64,000 nt of DNA from Enoplosus armatus (taxonomy: Eukaryota > Chordata > Actinopteri > Centrarchiformes > Enoplosidae), in the NCBI RefSeq assembly GCF_043641665.1, contig NC_092192.1, forward strand, positions 20,690,978 to 20,754,977. Direction: 5' to 3'. Shown here piece after piece: positions 11,111 to 24,502 of this stretch. Position 1 is the first letter of the stretch. Every line of letters starts with the position of its first letter. Position numbers and translations under genes: made by a program. The notes beneath the pieces are model-generated. The model saw only the letters and a program-made list of their open reading frames with translations, did no database searches and was not told the origin of the DNA.

Positions 11111-14100
11111 TCACTCCACGGGCCCGCTGCTGCTGCTGGCCTTGACCCCGGCCCTGCTGATGTGCAGCCATGGCAGCTTGGCACAGTTCTTAAAGAGCTG
11201 CTCGATGGCGATGTGACGCACGTGCAGCTCTGACGCCAACGAGTCTTTTTCCTGCACGGCAACCGTCAGCTCCTCGAAGACTTCTGTGTGGGGAGAGAGA
11301 GAGGCAGAAAATGGGAATCAGCAGTTTTCACTCACACACAAGGTCAACTTACACACACGGACACAAATGAAAGAAACAAACAAGATAAAGACAATAATAT
11401 GGATTACTGAAGGAGCAGAGAGCAAAGACAGCATGACACAAAATGCATCTGCTTAAGATACCTCCACAAACAAGAAAAAGAGTGTCAGTGTTCTGCAGCT
11501 GAGGAACAGTCATTTAAACAGGTTTGTGGACATGGAAACATTTCCAATACAGCAATACTGTGTGTCATAAAAATCTAAATAACCTAAATAATTTAGGATG
11601 AGCAATAGCCTCCCCTTCGGAGTAAAGTAATGAAAATGTGTGGAACCGACTGCTCCTGAAGGGTGAATAAGAACGTGTAGGCCAGGCAGCCCCCAGACTT
11701 CACTTCACCAGGGGACACCTCACATTAGCTCGAGTCATTTCCCTCTTGACACTGGCCAGATTTAACTATTTGTCTCACAGTAGAAGACTCAAAAAAACAA
11801 AAGTGTCCATTAAAAAGGAGTGTGCCAAAATGATGCCCCTGCTACATCGGCCGTCCCATGGTCTACTGGGTACTTGACCTTGCGGAGGTTAAAATAAAAC
11901 TTGAGATGAGATGCGCGTAGCTTAGCTGTTGACGCAGTAGCAAACAAAAGCTCTTAGTGATGAAGAATGGAGTGACCAGACAGGCATGAGCGAGCACCAC
12001 ACAGTGCCCAATTCAACACAGCTGGTCACAAGGAAGGAGATGTGTTGACTAGATAAGCCTTCCACAGTCTTTAAGGAGTCTTATGTTCTGAGCCCAAACT
12101 CGCACTGTTTATGCTGCAAACACTTTTCGCTAAAGGGGGTGGGGTGGGGGGGGGGGGGGTATATTAGATATGAGCATTACAGATTGAAGACGACAAAAAA
12201 AAGTTCAGTCTAAAATATTGATGATTCAAACTGTTATACACTTCATATCAAAGGTTCAATCTGCTGCACTGCACAACTTAACACAGAATGCCAGTAAAAA
12301 AAACAACACTTACTTTGAATCTGCATCAATAGCTGGGCATTCAGCTGATGGAGTTCGTCCACACTCATTTTAGTCACTAGAAGAAAAACAAACAGTTTTG
12401 ATTAGAGTGTCATGTTTCCAAAGCGGAGCGTCTGATCTTCAGCAGACACATTTATAATATAGTTTAGAGTTGCTCGAGTTGTTTTGCGAGAATAAACACA
12501 GCAGTTCGTCTAGATGTGGTAACAGGTGCTTTGTGACTGCACTTGAATATGATGTGACCAACCTTTTGTTGCTTCTAACCTTCTTTGCCAACACCCATTT
12601 TAAATGTCAGTATAGCCGATCTCACAGCAGAGCTGCTGTCGTTAACCTGTATTTTGGTGTATTTTGTACGAACACGTCGGGATTGTAAAATAATGACTTT
12701 ATCTGCATCTCAGCAGCTTGGTAAGGACTGCTGGTCAACAGAAGTATTGTGAATCGGGATCACAATCATTCTGTTTACATATTCAGGTAACTAAAATTGC
12801 TAAATTGTATTAGTTTCCTGTAGATTTGCAGGTTCAAGATATTCAGAGCAGCGAGTGTTGGAGGTTGATGATGAGCTAATGTAGAGATGTGCACAGAAGT
12901 AGGTGCAAACAGTGTACCTGTGAAAAGCCTGTCATCTTTCATGTACAGAATTTTAAATAGGGACCTTTAGAGCAGTCTGTAGTCATAAGCAGCTTCAGCA
13001 GTAACGGCACAAAGCCAAGGACATACTGTATCTCGAGGTTATAGGAAAATCTACTTCTCTCTGGAGAGAACATAGCAAAGATGAAGATGAAGGACAGGCC
13101 AAGTAAGAATGTGTTACGGTTTTGTCTGCCGCCTTTTAACGAATAAGTGCTCGGAGGATTTTGAAATCTCAGAGAGATCACAGAGATCACACTGAGCAAG
13201 TTAAGGCAGAGGAGAGAAGAGAGACAGAGTGCATCGATCCACATCTGTTGACATACTGTCTACACTATTCTTCCTTCAAAAGAAGAAAAAAAAACAAAAA
13301 AACCTTCCACTGCTGCTTCAATTACACTCCAACAAAACTAAAGTTACTGAACTTAGAAAAGCAGGTAAAAAAAAAAAAGGGAATTCAGCTTAAATGTGCT
13401 CACATTCATCTCGGCTGTGGCCCTGGTGTCTGTGCTGGGTCTGTCCCCCTCCTGAGGATTGGTTCCGGCTGTGTAGACCTTTCCTGCCGTCACTGGGCCA
13501 AACGTCAGATTGTGACTCCTGCAGCAGCCCGAGCTCCTCCACTGTGTGGCACTCCAACATCCCCATGGTGTAATCAGGCAGTCCTGTTGCTTTGCCCGTG
13601 TCCCAGTGGGGCGCGTAGCGGGGCACCTGGGCATCCGACTGGGGCAGCAGCTTGCGGTCACTCTGCTGGCTGTAACAAAGAAGCTTGGCCCCCCGTCTGC
13701 TGGGGCCGTTGGCGGAGACAGAGTCTTTGTTCTGGGCATACTGGATGATGCGGTTCAGTTTCTGGCTGAGGGCCAGTTTCATGCCCTCGTAGGCACTTCG
13801 GGAGACCTTGGAACGTGACAGCTTCTGGTTGGCGATGAGGTGGCATTTCTCAAAGCAGTCTCTGTGGCCGCGCAGGGACTTTGAGTGTAACAAGGTAGCA
13901 GAGGAGACACCTGCATTCACATGGACATAAAGCAATGAGTCAATAGGTCCAATACAACTAAAGCCTAAAGCCAGACAAGCTAAAATGCGGTGAACTCAAA
14001 GATGCAGGGTTCCTAACCCATAAGAAAGTACATAAAATACAGCAGTGATCTAAACGGTTAGTGAGAAAAACAGTACTGACCTAACGAACTTGTTACAGCA

Positions 14101-17100
14101 AATAAACGTAAACCAGTATGAAAGCAAGCTAAAACTGGCAGATTGACCTATCGCGATCTCTCTGTGAAAGCTGCTTAGTGTGTGGAGTGGATTAGCCAGC
14201 AGAGCGTTGAGCTAGCAGGGATAATAGATTAACCCAGTCTCAATGCAAACACATAAAGCATATTTGGAAATATTTTACTGAGCAACAGAAGGGAGGAAGG
14301 AGCACAGAGTGGTCTCTGTCCACATGAAGCAGCATTTGATTTACATGAATTCATCGGTTTTTCAACATACTGCACCTGTTGTCAAACAACAAGAAAGATG
14401 CAAATACAATTTAAAAAAAATCCCTAGTTTGTCTTCTTGTTTAAACATACACAAGAGCTAAATATCCATATGTGAGCAGGTTTCAACAGAGGATGAACCT
14501 GGGTCCCAGACACAAAACAATCTAACCTTTCTCATCTAAAAGGAAGTGGGGGAAAAAACTTCAGAACGTAGGCTATAATTAAGATTGCATTCCTTCGCAG
14601 TACCTCCATAAGGAGGAGAAGTAATGCCTCTGTAACAATGTGGCATGCACAGAGGAAATTAACATGTAGCAAGTGGACCAAAATTAAAATAACCTCTGAG
14701 TAAAATGGGCCAGAGCTTGATAAACAAAGAGAAGTTGAAGGTGAAAGGGAAGGAGAGTGAAAACTGCTTGCATGAGATAGCAGAGGAAGCTTAAGTGAGA
14801 GTATGCTGCACAGGCGTTTGTGTGATGGCCTTCCTCTCACGGCCTACATTTCTCAGCAGACAGACGTATGTGTTGGAGTCTGAGGTGAGGAGATTAGTCA
14901 CTGTTGTCCATATAGATTTAAAGCGCTCACTTGGGTGGGTTTACCTGGCAGGCCTCTCTCAGCGCTTTCTCAGCAGACAGATGAGCACAGGAGGCCGCAG
15001 TTCATTACGACAACCGCACCACAGCACAGCACAGCACAATAGGTACACACATACACTGAGCCCTCATGTTTGGTGTGGCCTGCAGGACGTTTTTTTTTTT
15101 TAACAGTTACACACACAAACATTTGGGGTTTTGGTTTCCTTTAACACAGGGTTGTAACAGCCAATCCCAATAGGGTCAGTAACTGACAACCTGTAGCTGA
15201 CCGGTCCTAAACAATATAGGAAATCCTCAAATAGTGAATTTGTTTCTTTGTTGCACTTAAAGCTTCCATGATGATACAGATACGGTTGTTGTAGTAATTT
15301 ACTGAAGACAGTCAGGAGAGAACCTGTGCTACAAGCATCAAAGTCGTGTGAAGACCGGATATAATATATACTGACTGTAGTGTCACTCTTTCAAGCGTAT
15401 GACCGTCTTTTAAAACACAGTATGTCGACAGAAAGAATGGAGAAAACATTTGTTGTAAGGACAGGTTTCTTGAAATAGTTTGGTCCCGCATTATTTCCTT
15501 GCATGTCTTTTGAAAGCTTTCTGTATGCCTGCAGGATAAGAGCAAATAGTCCATACCTAATGTGGGACAGTCAGCATTAATGGATTTATCTTCCTAAGTA
15601 TATAGGAAGGTTTTAGACCATTACACAACGGTGTGAGCAGAGATCTATTCTTAGCATCTGCATATTTGTGTTCTGACCTGAGTGCCTAGATAGACTTTTC
15701 AAAAGTCTTGTGAGAGAACCACAGTACATATAAAAGGTATCCGAGTCATGTGTGGGAATATTGCCTACTGAATGGCCAATGAATCTCCAGACACTTCACT
15801 AATGGCTGCAGGAGCTCTCTGCCTATCACACAGCCATGTTATAATCTGATCAGTCTCAGTCTTTGGACTAGTACAAAAACACACAGACTACCACTTGCCT
15901 AGCAGAAAAATCATTGGACCACAAGCAGGCCAGTATACCACCAGCCAAAGACCTCACTCCTGCTAAGCTGCTTAGCACCACTGTCTTTCATGGGTGCACA
16001 CATAAGCACAGGCACACACACACACACACACACACAGACTATTCACTGGAGGTGAATCAACATTGTTCAGCTGTGACAGCTAGTGACATTAAGCACAACA
16101 CTGGTGACCAATAGGCTTGTTTTTTTTCCTGCTCTTTTGTGAGGAAGGAGTCATGCTTAGTCTGTCATTCAGTGAAACAACTAACAAAGACAAAGCACAG
16201 ACGCACGCTTAGGTCTGATGAAGAAATGTAAAATATAAACACCTGGTGTTATTCATAGTTTTCAGCTGTTAATCAGTTGTTCCTGAGAGCAAATATAAAT
16301 GCTTATACACCACCAGAATCCAGAGAGCCAGACAGAACCAGAGCCTCGGTCAAATCAGAAATCAAGTGGCCCAAGTTCATTAAAACCAGAAACTTACTTC
16401 TGACGAGGAAAGAAAACAACATTAAAACTATGCTTACAAAAGGCTGCAATTTAACAGGCATCGTCTTTGACTGTTTTATATGCAAAATTAGGTGAAGGGT
16501 GAACTGAAACTGAAACCTTTACAAGGTGTGTAATAGCTAAACACTGACTTTCAGTCAAAAGGGAAATTTGGGTACAGAGAAGTTTAATAACTTGTGGAAC
16601 AGCACCTGAACTCAGAGGAACTGTTGATGACTGTTGGGTTGGATAATTCTTGATGCTAAAGTAACTAATGGAGCGCTCCCAACACGACGCCATCATAATC
16701 CTCAGGCTGTAGAGAGCTGAAATCCCTCTGTTTGATCTAGTCTCTCTTTAGTGGCCACAGTTCTTCCCAAATTTAACTCAGACTTCCCCTCTGCAGACTT
16801 GGTCTTGTGGTTGCCGTCATGGAAAGAGAACTCTGCCTAAAGTTTCAATACTTACAATTGCCTTTATGCATGTTTGCAGAGCATAATACAGACACTGTTC
16901 TATTTTACATTCAAGTGCAATGACCACATTTTGTCTTGCCTGGGGCAAAGTTCTGCAGACTTCTGGTTTTGGTCTGAACAGTATGTGTGTGCTAAGCAGG
17001 CCGGGCATTCGGTCCTTGACATACTTCAGAGGGTATGAACGGTTGAGATCTGGTACTGGGACAGAGGTCATCAGAGGTAAGGTGTCAAACGGAGCTACAT

Positions 17101-20100
17101 GGCACAGCTTAGAAGAATGTGTTGTCAGCAGCTGCACAGGCCAACTTGGACACCAACATGGAGCTCACAGGAACAAGCATGAACACTCAAACCAACTGTA
17201 AACCACTGCAGACCGTCCACAATAGTTCCTACAGACTAGCTGCCATTACGCAGTTGTCACAAGTGACAGTAACAAAAACAGGAATGCTCATATATGATTT
17301 GCCCTATTTGCACAGAAAACAACAAATGACAAAACCCAAATTTGGGTGGAGGAAGAGACACAGACAACGCAGACCGTAACCCCCCGGGACCACATGTATT
17401 AATTATTTCTTACACTCACACCATCGCATAAACTGTCCCAGACTGGGAATCCTTTAACACCACACACAGCATGAAGGTTCTTCTGACAACAAATGGCTAT
17501 GATCTTTGATGTGTATGTTTGATTTTTGATATAAATCCTGTAGTTACAGAGCTATCCATCTGTTGTCTGATATATAAGCTCTCATTCCCCAGTGTCTCAT
17601 TTGATTTACCAAATGAGTTGTGAAAAATACAAATTAGTGGAAAAAGACACGAAAAGTCTCCAACAAAAATCATTATAATAAATCGGGCTAATCCTGTCAC
17701 AACATAATTAATATGGCAATTATCTTTTATGGAATGTAAGTAAAGCATCCCAGCCACTTATGAATAACTCTGCTCAGAACAAAAATGATTTACACAGAGT
17801 TTCAATACTGACAAATGTATGTGCTTGTTTTAGTGCTCTGAAAAAAGTAACATTCTGTACAGCACATTATGATCTTGTGTTTCAGATGCTGTGTATAACT
17901 GTGTACAGTACAGTCAGCGACACTTATTCCATTCCAGGTAGAGCAATGTAAACTGTATTTTGTATCTCCAAAGTTGGAGGATACCGTTGTGAGCAAACAT
18001 TCACAAGTTATAAAACCTGTCATGATAGCAAACAGATAAGAGTTCCATGCTGTTCAAATTATGCAAAGAGTTGTAGACAATAAAGAATCAACTCCATGAG
18101 ACACCTCATTTATATTTGAGAGGCTAATGAAGACCAAACTTTAATTTAATACATGAGCAGTATGGTTCTAAATTAGAGGGCTGAGAAAGGTGGACCATAT
18201 AGTAGGTTCAGCAAATCTCTGGACCCCAACTGCAACTTTAAACATACAGCTACCACAGGCAGCAACATAATTAGGCCTCTCTACACCCCAGGGTGAAGAG
18301 TTCACCCACAATGAATGAGCTGTTTATAGGAGCACGTTACAATAGCCCCTGTAGAGCAGCAACCAGAATCAGCACCAACTGCATCATTCCAGCCTCTCAC
18401 TGTAGGAATTTTCTGGGGTTTTTTTCACTCCAAACCCATCTGGTAATACTACCAGGCCTCAGCAAAGATTCTGCCTGCATTATGTAAGCAGATAAAGGAG
18501 TGGTGCTGGGCTTTAGCTGACCCTGGCAGCTCAGCAGACGTCTTGTTTGACAAGGAGCCAGAGAAGATCAAAAGACCAATAAAGGAAACTGTCTGTGTGA
18601 GAAGCTGGAGGTGACAAAACTCACTAGCCCTTTTTAAACAGAGATCCTGCAATACTGCCGTAAAGACGACCCGCAATTACGCCGGCTTTGCTTTTTTACA
18701 CTGAACCAATGTTCAATTATTTTTGTAACATCCCCGCCTTGAACAGGCTGTATGAAAGGGGCTACTTGTTCACTAGCGTCAGATCTCTCAGGTGTTTATG
18801 TGGCACAGCTTGTACCATCCAATAAGGCTAGTTCATTAAGAAAGCCCTGCCTGGTTTGAATTATGCTGCACTGAGCAATCAGATCCAAACAGTAAAGTCT
18901 GATCAATATGTAAAACGGTTATGAATACCAAATTTGCAAATTTGTGCCAGCTAACATGCTGTATGTTTTGTTGGCATACAAACTTTATTGGTGCTTTGAA
19001 TGACATGAGTATAAAGGATAAGCGGATATAGCTAATGGATGGATGAATAGATGGAACTATTCCTTTAATTTGACTTGTGCACACCAGGTATAATATGTGT
19101 GATTGCAATCTAACTACCTACTTTCATTTAAATGACATCTCTGACAATCTATAAAACTATAAAGCACAAATATTGTACACAATCACATTAGAGGACCTTT
19201 TTCAGCCATGCAATTTCTAAACTATTACTGTTCCTGCAAGACCTGGCTGGCTCTCTTGACTACCTTACAGAACCACTGTCTTATAATCTTTGCTATCACA
19301 GGCATTTTAGACGGTGGGTTGTGCGTCAGGTTACTCTGATTCCTCCGAAATACACCAATTAATTTAGCTTGAAACAGCATCATCACTTCCACCGAAGATA
19401 AACATTAACTGGAGACTGGCTGAACTGGCTCTTGGTGTTTTGGTGTGGCAACTGCAGTAGCTCTCTCTTGTTCTCTGCTGTACTGTGTTGACGCTCAAGG
19501 CTGTGTAACCATGTGTAGTACACAGCTCAGATGGTGCAGTAAGAAAAGAGAAAAGAAAGGTCTGAAAGAAAGAAATGCACAGTTAGGCAGAGGTTGAGCA
19601 ATATATAAATAGACTCAATTTCTATTCAGTACTTTCTGATGGAACCAGCACACAGGCCAAAACAGTTTCCTCAGGAAACAACCACTTGGAGCAACAACAA
19701 AGGCTGCACTTCCTGAACACTCATCCTGCTTCGAACTGTGCTCAATGCTTTTGCCACAGACAGACTTCACGTATACTTCTGCACCTGGTGGTACTGTGGG
19801 CTGAAGCCTTGGTGATAAACAACTCTATACCTGTTCTCAGGTGGACTCTGAAGATCACTAATTGTTTTCATTATTAATGGATCTTGTTTGTCTTTAAGTC
19901 AATGTACAGTACTGTCTAACTTCAACTGTGAATAGTGTATGTGTCAGCAGCTGACAATTAAACAGACAAGTCTGAACACCCCCATTTCACGTAAACCCTC
20001 AAGCAGAGCTTGGGGAGGTTGTGGGTGGAAATGAATACTTAAGTATAAGCAGTTCACTCATAATGGGCCTGCTCTCTGCTGGGACATAGCTACACTGTTG

Positions 20101-23100
20101 CAATGACCAGTTGGAGCTGAGCATCACCGCAACAACAACAACAATGTGTTCCAAATTATTTTAAAAGTAACATTTCAGGACTTTAAAGGGACACTCCGCT
20201 GCTTTTACACATGTTGATCAGTTTACTCGTCATGAGCAGTACTACTATCTAGTGTTTTTGCAGCTTCCTCCATACTAGGGATTAAAAAACAGGATATTTT
20301 GGCTACTGCTGCTACGATTTTCAACATTCTTTTTTGATCTGTCTTTTGTGAGTCCTCATATGGAAGTGCAATACTAAATCACTGGAGGACCCCTTTAATG
20401 CAAAGGAATGCAAGGTCAAACATGAACATTCAGAATTATAGTACCAAAACAACAACAACCTATCAAATATGCTGGGTGTGTGTGCTTTCCTTATAACGAG
20501 TGAAACTAAATATACCCAGTTCACTTCAAGAAATCAAGTTAACCACTCGGCCCCCCATTTCTCTTTACAAGCAACATTACATTACACAGACCTTGTGATG
20601 GCTCATCTACACAGCATCACTTGGCATAAAAGTGGTACAATATGCAAATACGTAATGTTTGGTATGTATTTACACATTTACATCTGCAACAAATGTTTCT
20701 CATCAATTAGTCAACAAGAGTAGAAGTATTTTCAGCTGACAAGTGTGGGGCCTCTAGAAGACACTTGCTTTTGTAAACCCAGCAATGAAGAAATAGGGCA
20801 TTGCAGATATTCTTTGGGGAGGTTACATTTTCCCAATTCCAATACATTTACTTGGTAACTTTTTACTCAGTTCATGTGAAAGGTAGTAAATACTGATGGC
20901 TAGACACACACAGCTGTGACACGTACATTGCGATATACTCTCCTGGTTTTTAAAAACCAAGAAGCTATTCTCCTCCGATTGCTTCTAATAAATATTCAAA
21001 ACCAGCATAGAGCAAGAAGGCAATGAATATTCAGCAGCAACTCACCCTTGAGATAGCATGATATGGTTTCGCACAGAAAGGCACCGGGAGGGTGTGTTTG
21101 TGTATGTGTAATGGGAGATGAAGACCATTCCCTCCCCTTCATATTTTTTGTACAATCTGTCCGCATGTGTGGTGAGTGGACTTTTGTTCTCTTCCTCTTT
21201 AACGAAGGATGGCTCAGGATGAATGAGTACTTTGGCTATTAAGTCTACATGAGCAGTCAGCAGACACACGGCTTGGGCTTAGTTTCCAATCAGCCATGCC
21301 TAATGTAGCCAACATGCAGCTTGGCAAGCTCCCCTCCCACCAATGAAACACTCAGCTGCATCAGAAACACGTGCTTGTCTGCAAACCCCCTCTTCTCCCC
21401 CCAGACCCAACAGTTATATAACAGCCACTTCATTGCCACATACAGGATACATTAAAACCTGTACCCCCCTAAAGCACACAATGGCACTGATGCAGTTTGA
21501 GAAGTCTTGTCTGACACAACCAATACCATGGGTGCCACGATGAAATGCTTTGGGGACACACTTACATACAGTCAGCTCCATAAGCATTTGGACAGTGACA
21601 CCATTTTTGTTATTGTGGCTCTGTACACTACCACAATGGATTTGAAATGAAACAATAGGTTTTAAGTGCAGATTTTCAGCTTTAACTTGTGGGTATTTAC
21701 ATCCAAATTGGATGAATAGTGTAGTTATAACATACATTTATAATCTGTAGTCCACCTTTTTTAGTGACCATAAATAATTGGACAATTGGCTGTTCAGCTG
21801 TTCCAAGGATAGGTGTGTGTTATTCCATAATTAGTTCATGCACATATCAGCTGATAAAGCCTAGAGTTCTAAGTGTGGCATTTTCATTTGGAATCTGTCG
21901 CTGGTATTAATCACCATGAGGACCAAAGAGGTGACAGTGTCATAGGGAGGCACAATTAATCAATCACAATTTTGGCTTCCCACAATTAAATGAACATGAT
22001 CGACTGCCATATTGATGTTTAAAATGCATGCTCCTCTCTTGCATAGCCAGACCTATCTCCACACTTTGTTTTAGCACTGTACTTTTGGGAAGAGAGTCTC
22101 TGCTTTTGCTGTGAATGTCAGAAGAATCCTTTCCCTCGTGAAGAAGAAGCCTTTTTCAACTGTCAGCCACATCAAGAAGACTCTACAAGAGGTAGGCATA
22201 TCTGTGTCAAAAACCACAATAAGGAGAAGACTTCACCAGGATAACTGCAGAGGGTTTACCACAAGACGCAAACCACTGAAGAACTGAAAGGCCATGTTAT
22301 AATTCGCCAAGAATTACATTTTTTAAAAAAAGGTTTGGAATAAGATCTTGTGGACAGATAAACATCTACCAGAGTGGCAGAAAGAGTGTGGAGGAGACAA
22401 GGAACAGCCCATTATCCTATGCAAACACGGTGGAGGTAATGTTATGACATGGGCCTGTATGGCTGCCAGTGGAACTGCTCCCTCGTATCTATTGATGACA
22501 TGACTGCTGACAAAAGCAGCAGGATGAATTCTATCTGCTCAGGTTCAAGCCAATGCATCAATCATCATCATCGTCACACTGCAGCAGGACAATGACCCAA
22601 AACATACTGCCAAAGCAACCATAGGCTTTTTTGAATACCAAAAAGTGGAATGTTCTTGAATGGCCAAGTCAATCACCTAACCTGAATCCAATAGAGCATG
22701 CATTTCACTTGCTGAAGGAAAAATTGAAGGCAAAAAGTTAATGCTTACATTAGGATGAAAGTCTGCACTGAAAGCAAATACTAATTGTTTTATTTCAAAT
22801 CCATTGTGGTGGTGTACAAAGCCAACATAACAAAAATTGTGTCACTGTGCAAATACTTATGGAGCTAACTGTAAATGCCCCAGTACCTGAACATAGCATC
22901 CAGGCTGAAACATTAAATGGAGCAAGCAAGGACACCCAAGCTGAGCCAGACAAGCAACCCCTGCCTTTGTGGAATGTGGACAGATAGATAACCACATTCG
23001 TCAAAAGTTGGGTTATCCCATATAAGACATTCAGTGACCCAAATGTCCAAATAGGATGCTAGTGAGCAACCACGGAAAAATATAAAAGGTGACCCTGAAA

Positions 23101-24502
23101 ACTGTATTTAGTGCTCAAACATGTTTTCAACAGTATACACAGCCTCCAGCTGCTGAAGGAGCAATATGTCAGCAAGTGAAACTACATAAAACTATGTACT
23201 ACATTATAAAAACAAACAGTCTTCATAAATGATTGATCTGTATAATAAGTACCAAGTCTTATAATATCAATTATATTTAGGTTTCTGATATTACTATATG
23301 TACATGCCAGCAAACCCAGGCTGCATCCTTCTACCACATTTAGAGAATGTTTTCTGTTGAATGAGGATTAATTAGCTGGCAAGAACTTACTAACACAACT
23401 AAGTTAAGCACTATTCTAACAACGTTTGTCTGAGACTGTGGCTGAAGACTCTTTTAGAGCACACAAAGAGCAGGGGGATTAATCAATACCCCCACACTCC
23501 GTTCCCTTATACCACAACAGAATAGGCCTACAAATCTTCCATGCATATGCATTTTCTCCCGCTGTCAACAGAATGATATACTCTTCTGGGAGCTCTTAGT
23601 CAGCTATATGACAGTGTTTTACAAGCCGTACACAATCATATCGTGCAGGCATAAACACACACAGACTTCTCCACTGCAGAAAAGCGCCTTTGTGGATCTA
23701 TGAGACGAGTGCCAAATGAGAGGCATATCTAATCCCTTCTGATTTCCCATTCTTCTTCAAATAGGCCACTCATTAATTAAGAGATGAAAAAACTTCAAAC
23801 ACATGCTCTTGAGTTAGAGTGGCACATCAAACGGGAGAATCACAGTGGCCTGCTTTAGTAGGGGCTTTGGTCCTCCAGGCCCATTATCCCGCACATATAT
23901 CTTATACGTTGTTCCTGGAGAGGATAAAAGAAGCGTTTGTGGAAGGCAATCATACAAGACATCAACAAATCTGAATGGTTTTGAGGCTGAATCATAGCTC
24001 TTGGTGCGAGTGCCTATTCCCTATGATGGGAACTGATGATAAAAAAGAATCTGCATGTTTCGGCAAAAGTGATTTATTGTGAGATCCAAATGCTGGAGAC
24101 TCTTGGCAGCTAAGACCAGTGCTGATGTTTCCACATAAGACTGCCTCTACATGAAGCTAGCCAGTGAAAATTCTGGAGATGAAGATGAATTTTAATTCTA
24201 AGTCCCATCAGACAGACATCAGTGAGTCAGTGTTCAGAAGTTAAAAAGTCTGGAGAGGTCACGCTGTGGTTAAAAAAAGAATCCTTACAGAGCTAGACTG
24301 CATACCGCAACCTGCAGGTTGTTTGCGCTTCACTCAAACAAGCAATAGTTCCGCCCCCCTAATCCTGTTTCTTACCTTCAATGCTGAGTTCAAAGCAAAC
24401 ATGACAGAAAGATAAGGTCCCTGTTTCCGTCTCTAGCTTGCAGACACTGCAGATATTATCATCATTCAGATCAATGTTCACAAACTGCTCCTCTTCATCC
24501 AT
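11111..24502 (-). CDS. C21orf91/EURL homologue
   Basis: Coding exons are 24376-24502, 13404-13910, 12314-12376 and 11111-11283. They sum to 870 bases, 289 aa, against about 297 aa in human. The N-terminus [20 protein letters not shown] and the paired Cys motifs CSVC and CHVC are characteristic of EURL, as are [18 protein letters not shown] in exon 2 and the C-terminal coiled-coil-like exons with [24 protein letters not shown] is a conserved vertebrate protein of the Down syndrome chromosome that affects neural progenitors and neuron morphology, with little known biochemistry. The four N-terminal cysteines could bind zinc (inference). All introns are GT-AG. An acceptor at 24510 shows that 5' UTR continues in an upstream exon. 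The second coding intron, 10.5 kb, hosts a Tc1 fossil and a MITE-like element. Confidence 0.95.
12146..12159 (+). repeat. Poly-G run in an EURL intron
   Basis: Fourteen consecutive G bases, part of a longer G-rich stretch at 12135-12159. Similar G or C runs recur through the window. Confidence 0.8.
16013..16036 (+). repeat. (CA)n microsatellite
   Basis: Twelve tandem CA units, likely polymorphic. Confidence 0.9.
20182..20398. mobile_element. MITE-like element with TTAA ends
   Basis: The 217-base segment begins TTAAAGGGACACTCC and ends with the near inverted copy GGAGGACCCCTTTAA. The two ends therefore form imperfect terminal inverted repeats of about 18 bases, flanked by or including TTAA. 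It has no coding capacity. It resembles dispersed fish repeats whose ends read 'aaggg...ctcc', and I believe it is a MITE. A piggyBac-type origin would fit the TTAA target but is not shown. Confidence 0.55.
21569..22871 (+). mobile_element. Degenerate Tc1/mariner transposon
   Basis: The left end CAGTCAGCTCCATAAGCATT is mirrored by the right end AATACTTATGGAGCTAACTG; the inverted repeats extend about 70 bases and both sides are flanked by TA, the Tc1 target. The interior (about 22090-22730) keeps stretches typical of fish Tc1 transposase genes, such as the remnants around AAACACGGTGGAGGTAATGT and AGGACAATGACCCAAAACAT. The frame is broken repeatedly and no long ORF remains. At 1.3 kb it is shorter than an intact 1.6 kb Tc1, so it also carries deletions. 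It is inactive and lies in the large EURL intron. Confidence 0.9.
22120..22740 (+). pseudogene. Broken Tc1 transposase remnant
   Basis: This is the decayed coding part of the Tc1 element, recognised from characteristic nucleotide stretches and not from an open frame. It corresponds roughly to the DNA-binding to DDE portion. Stops and frameshifts occur throughout, so no functional transposase can be made. Confidence 0.75.

Larger units (their letters stand above)
13911..24375 (-). other. Large intron of the C21orf91/EURL homologue
   Basis: This 10.5 kb intron joins the Cys-motif exon to the main exon, both in phase 1. It holds a (CA)n tract at 16013-16036, a MITE-like element at 20182-20398 and a Tc1 fossil at 21569-22871. 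I found no convincing nested exon. ORFs of 60-110 aa on both strands lack domains. Confidence 0.7.

Noticed and set aside
13161..13748. 195-aa plus-strand ORF
   Set aside because: Antisense to the main exon of the EURL homologue; its frame breaks outside that exon's boundaries and it has no domain.
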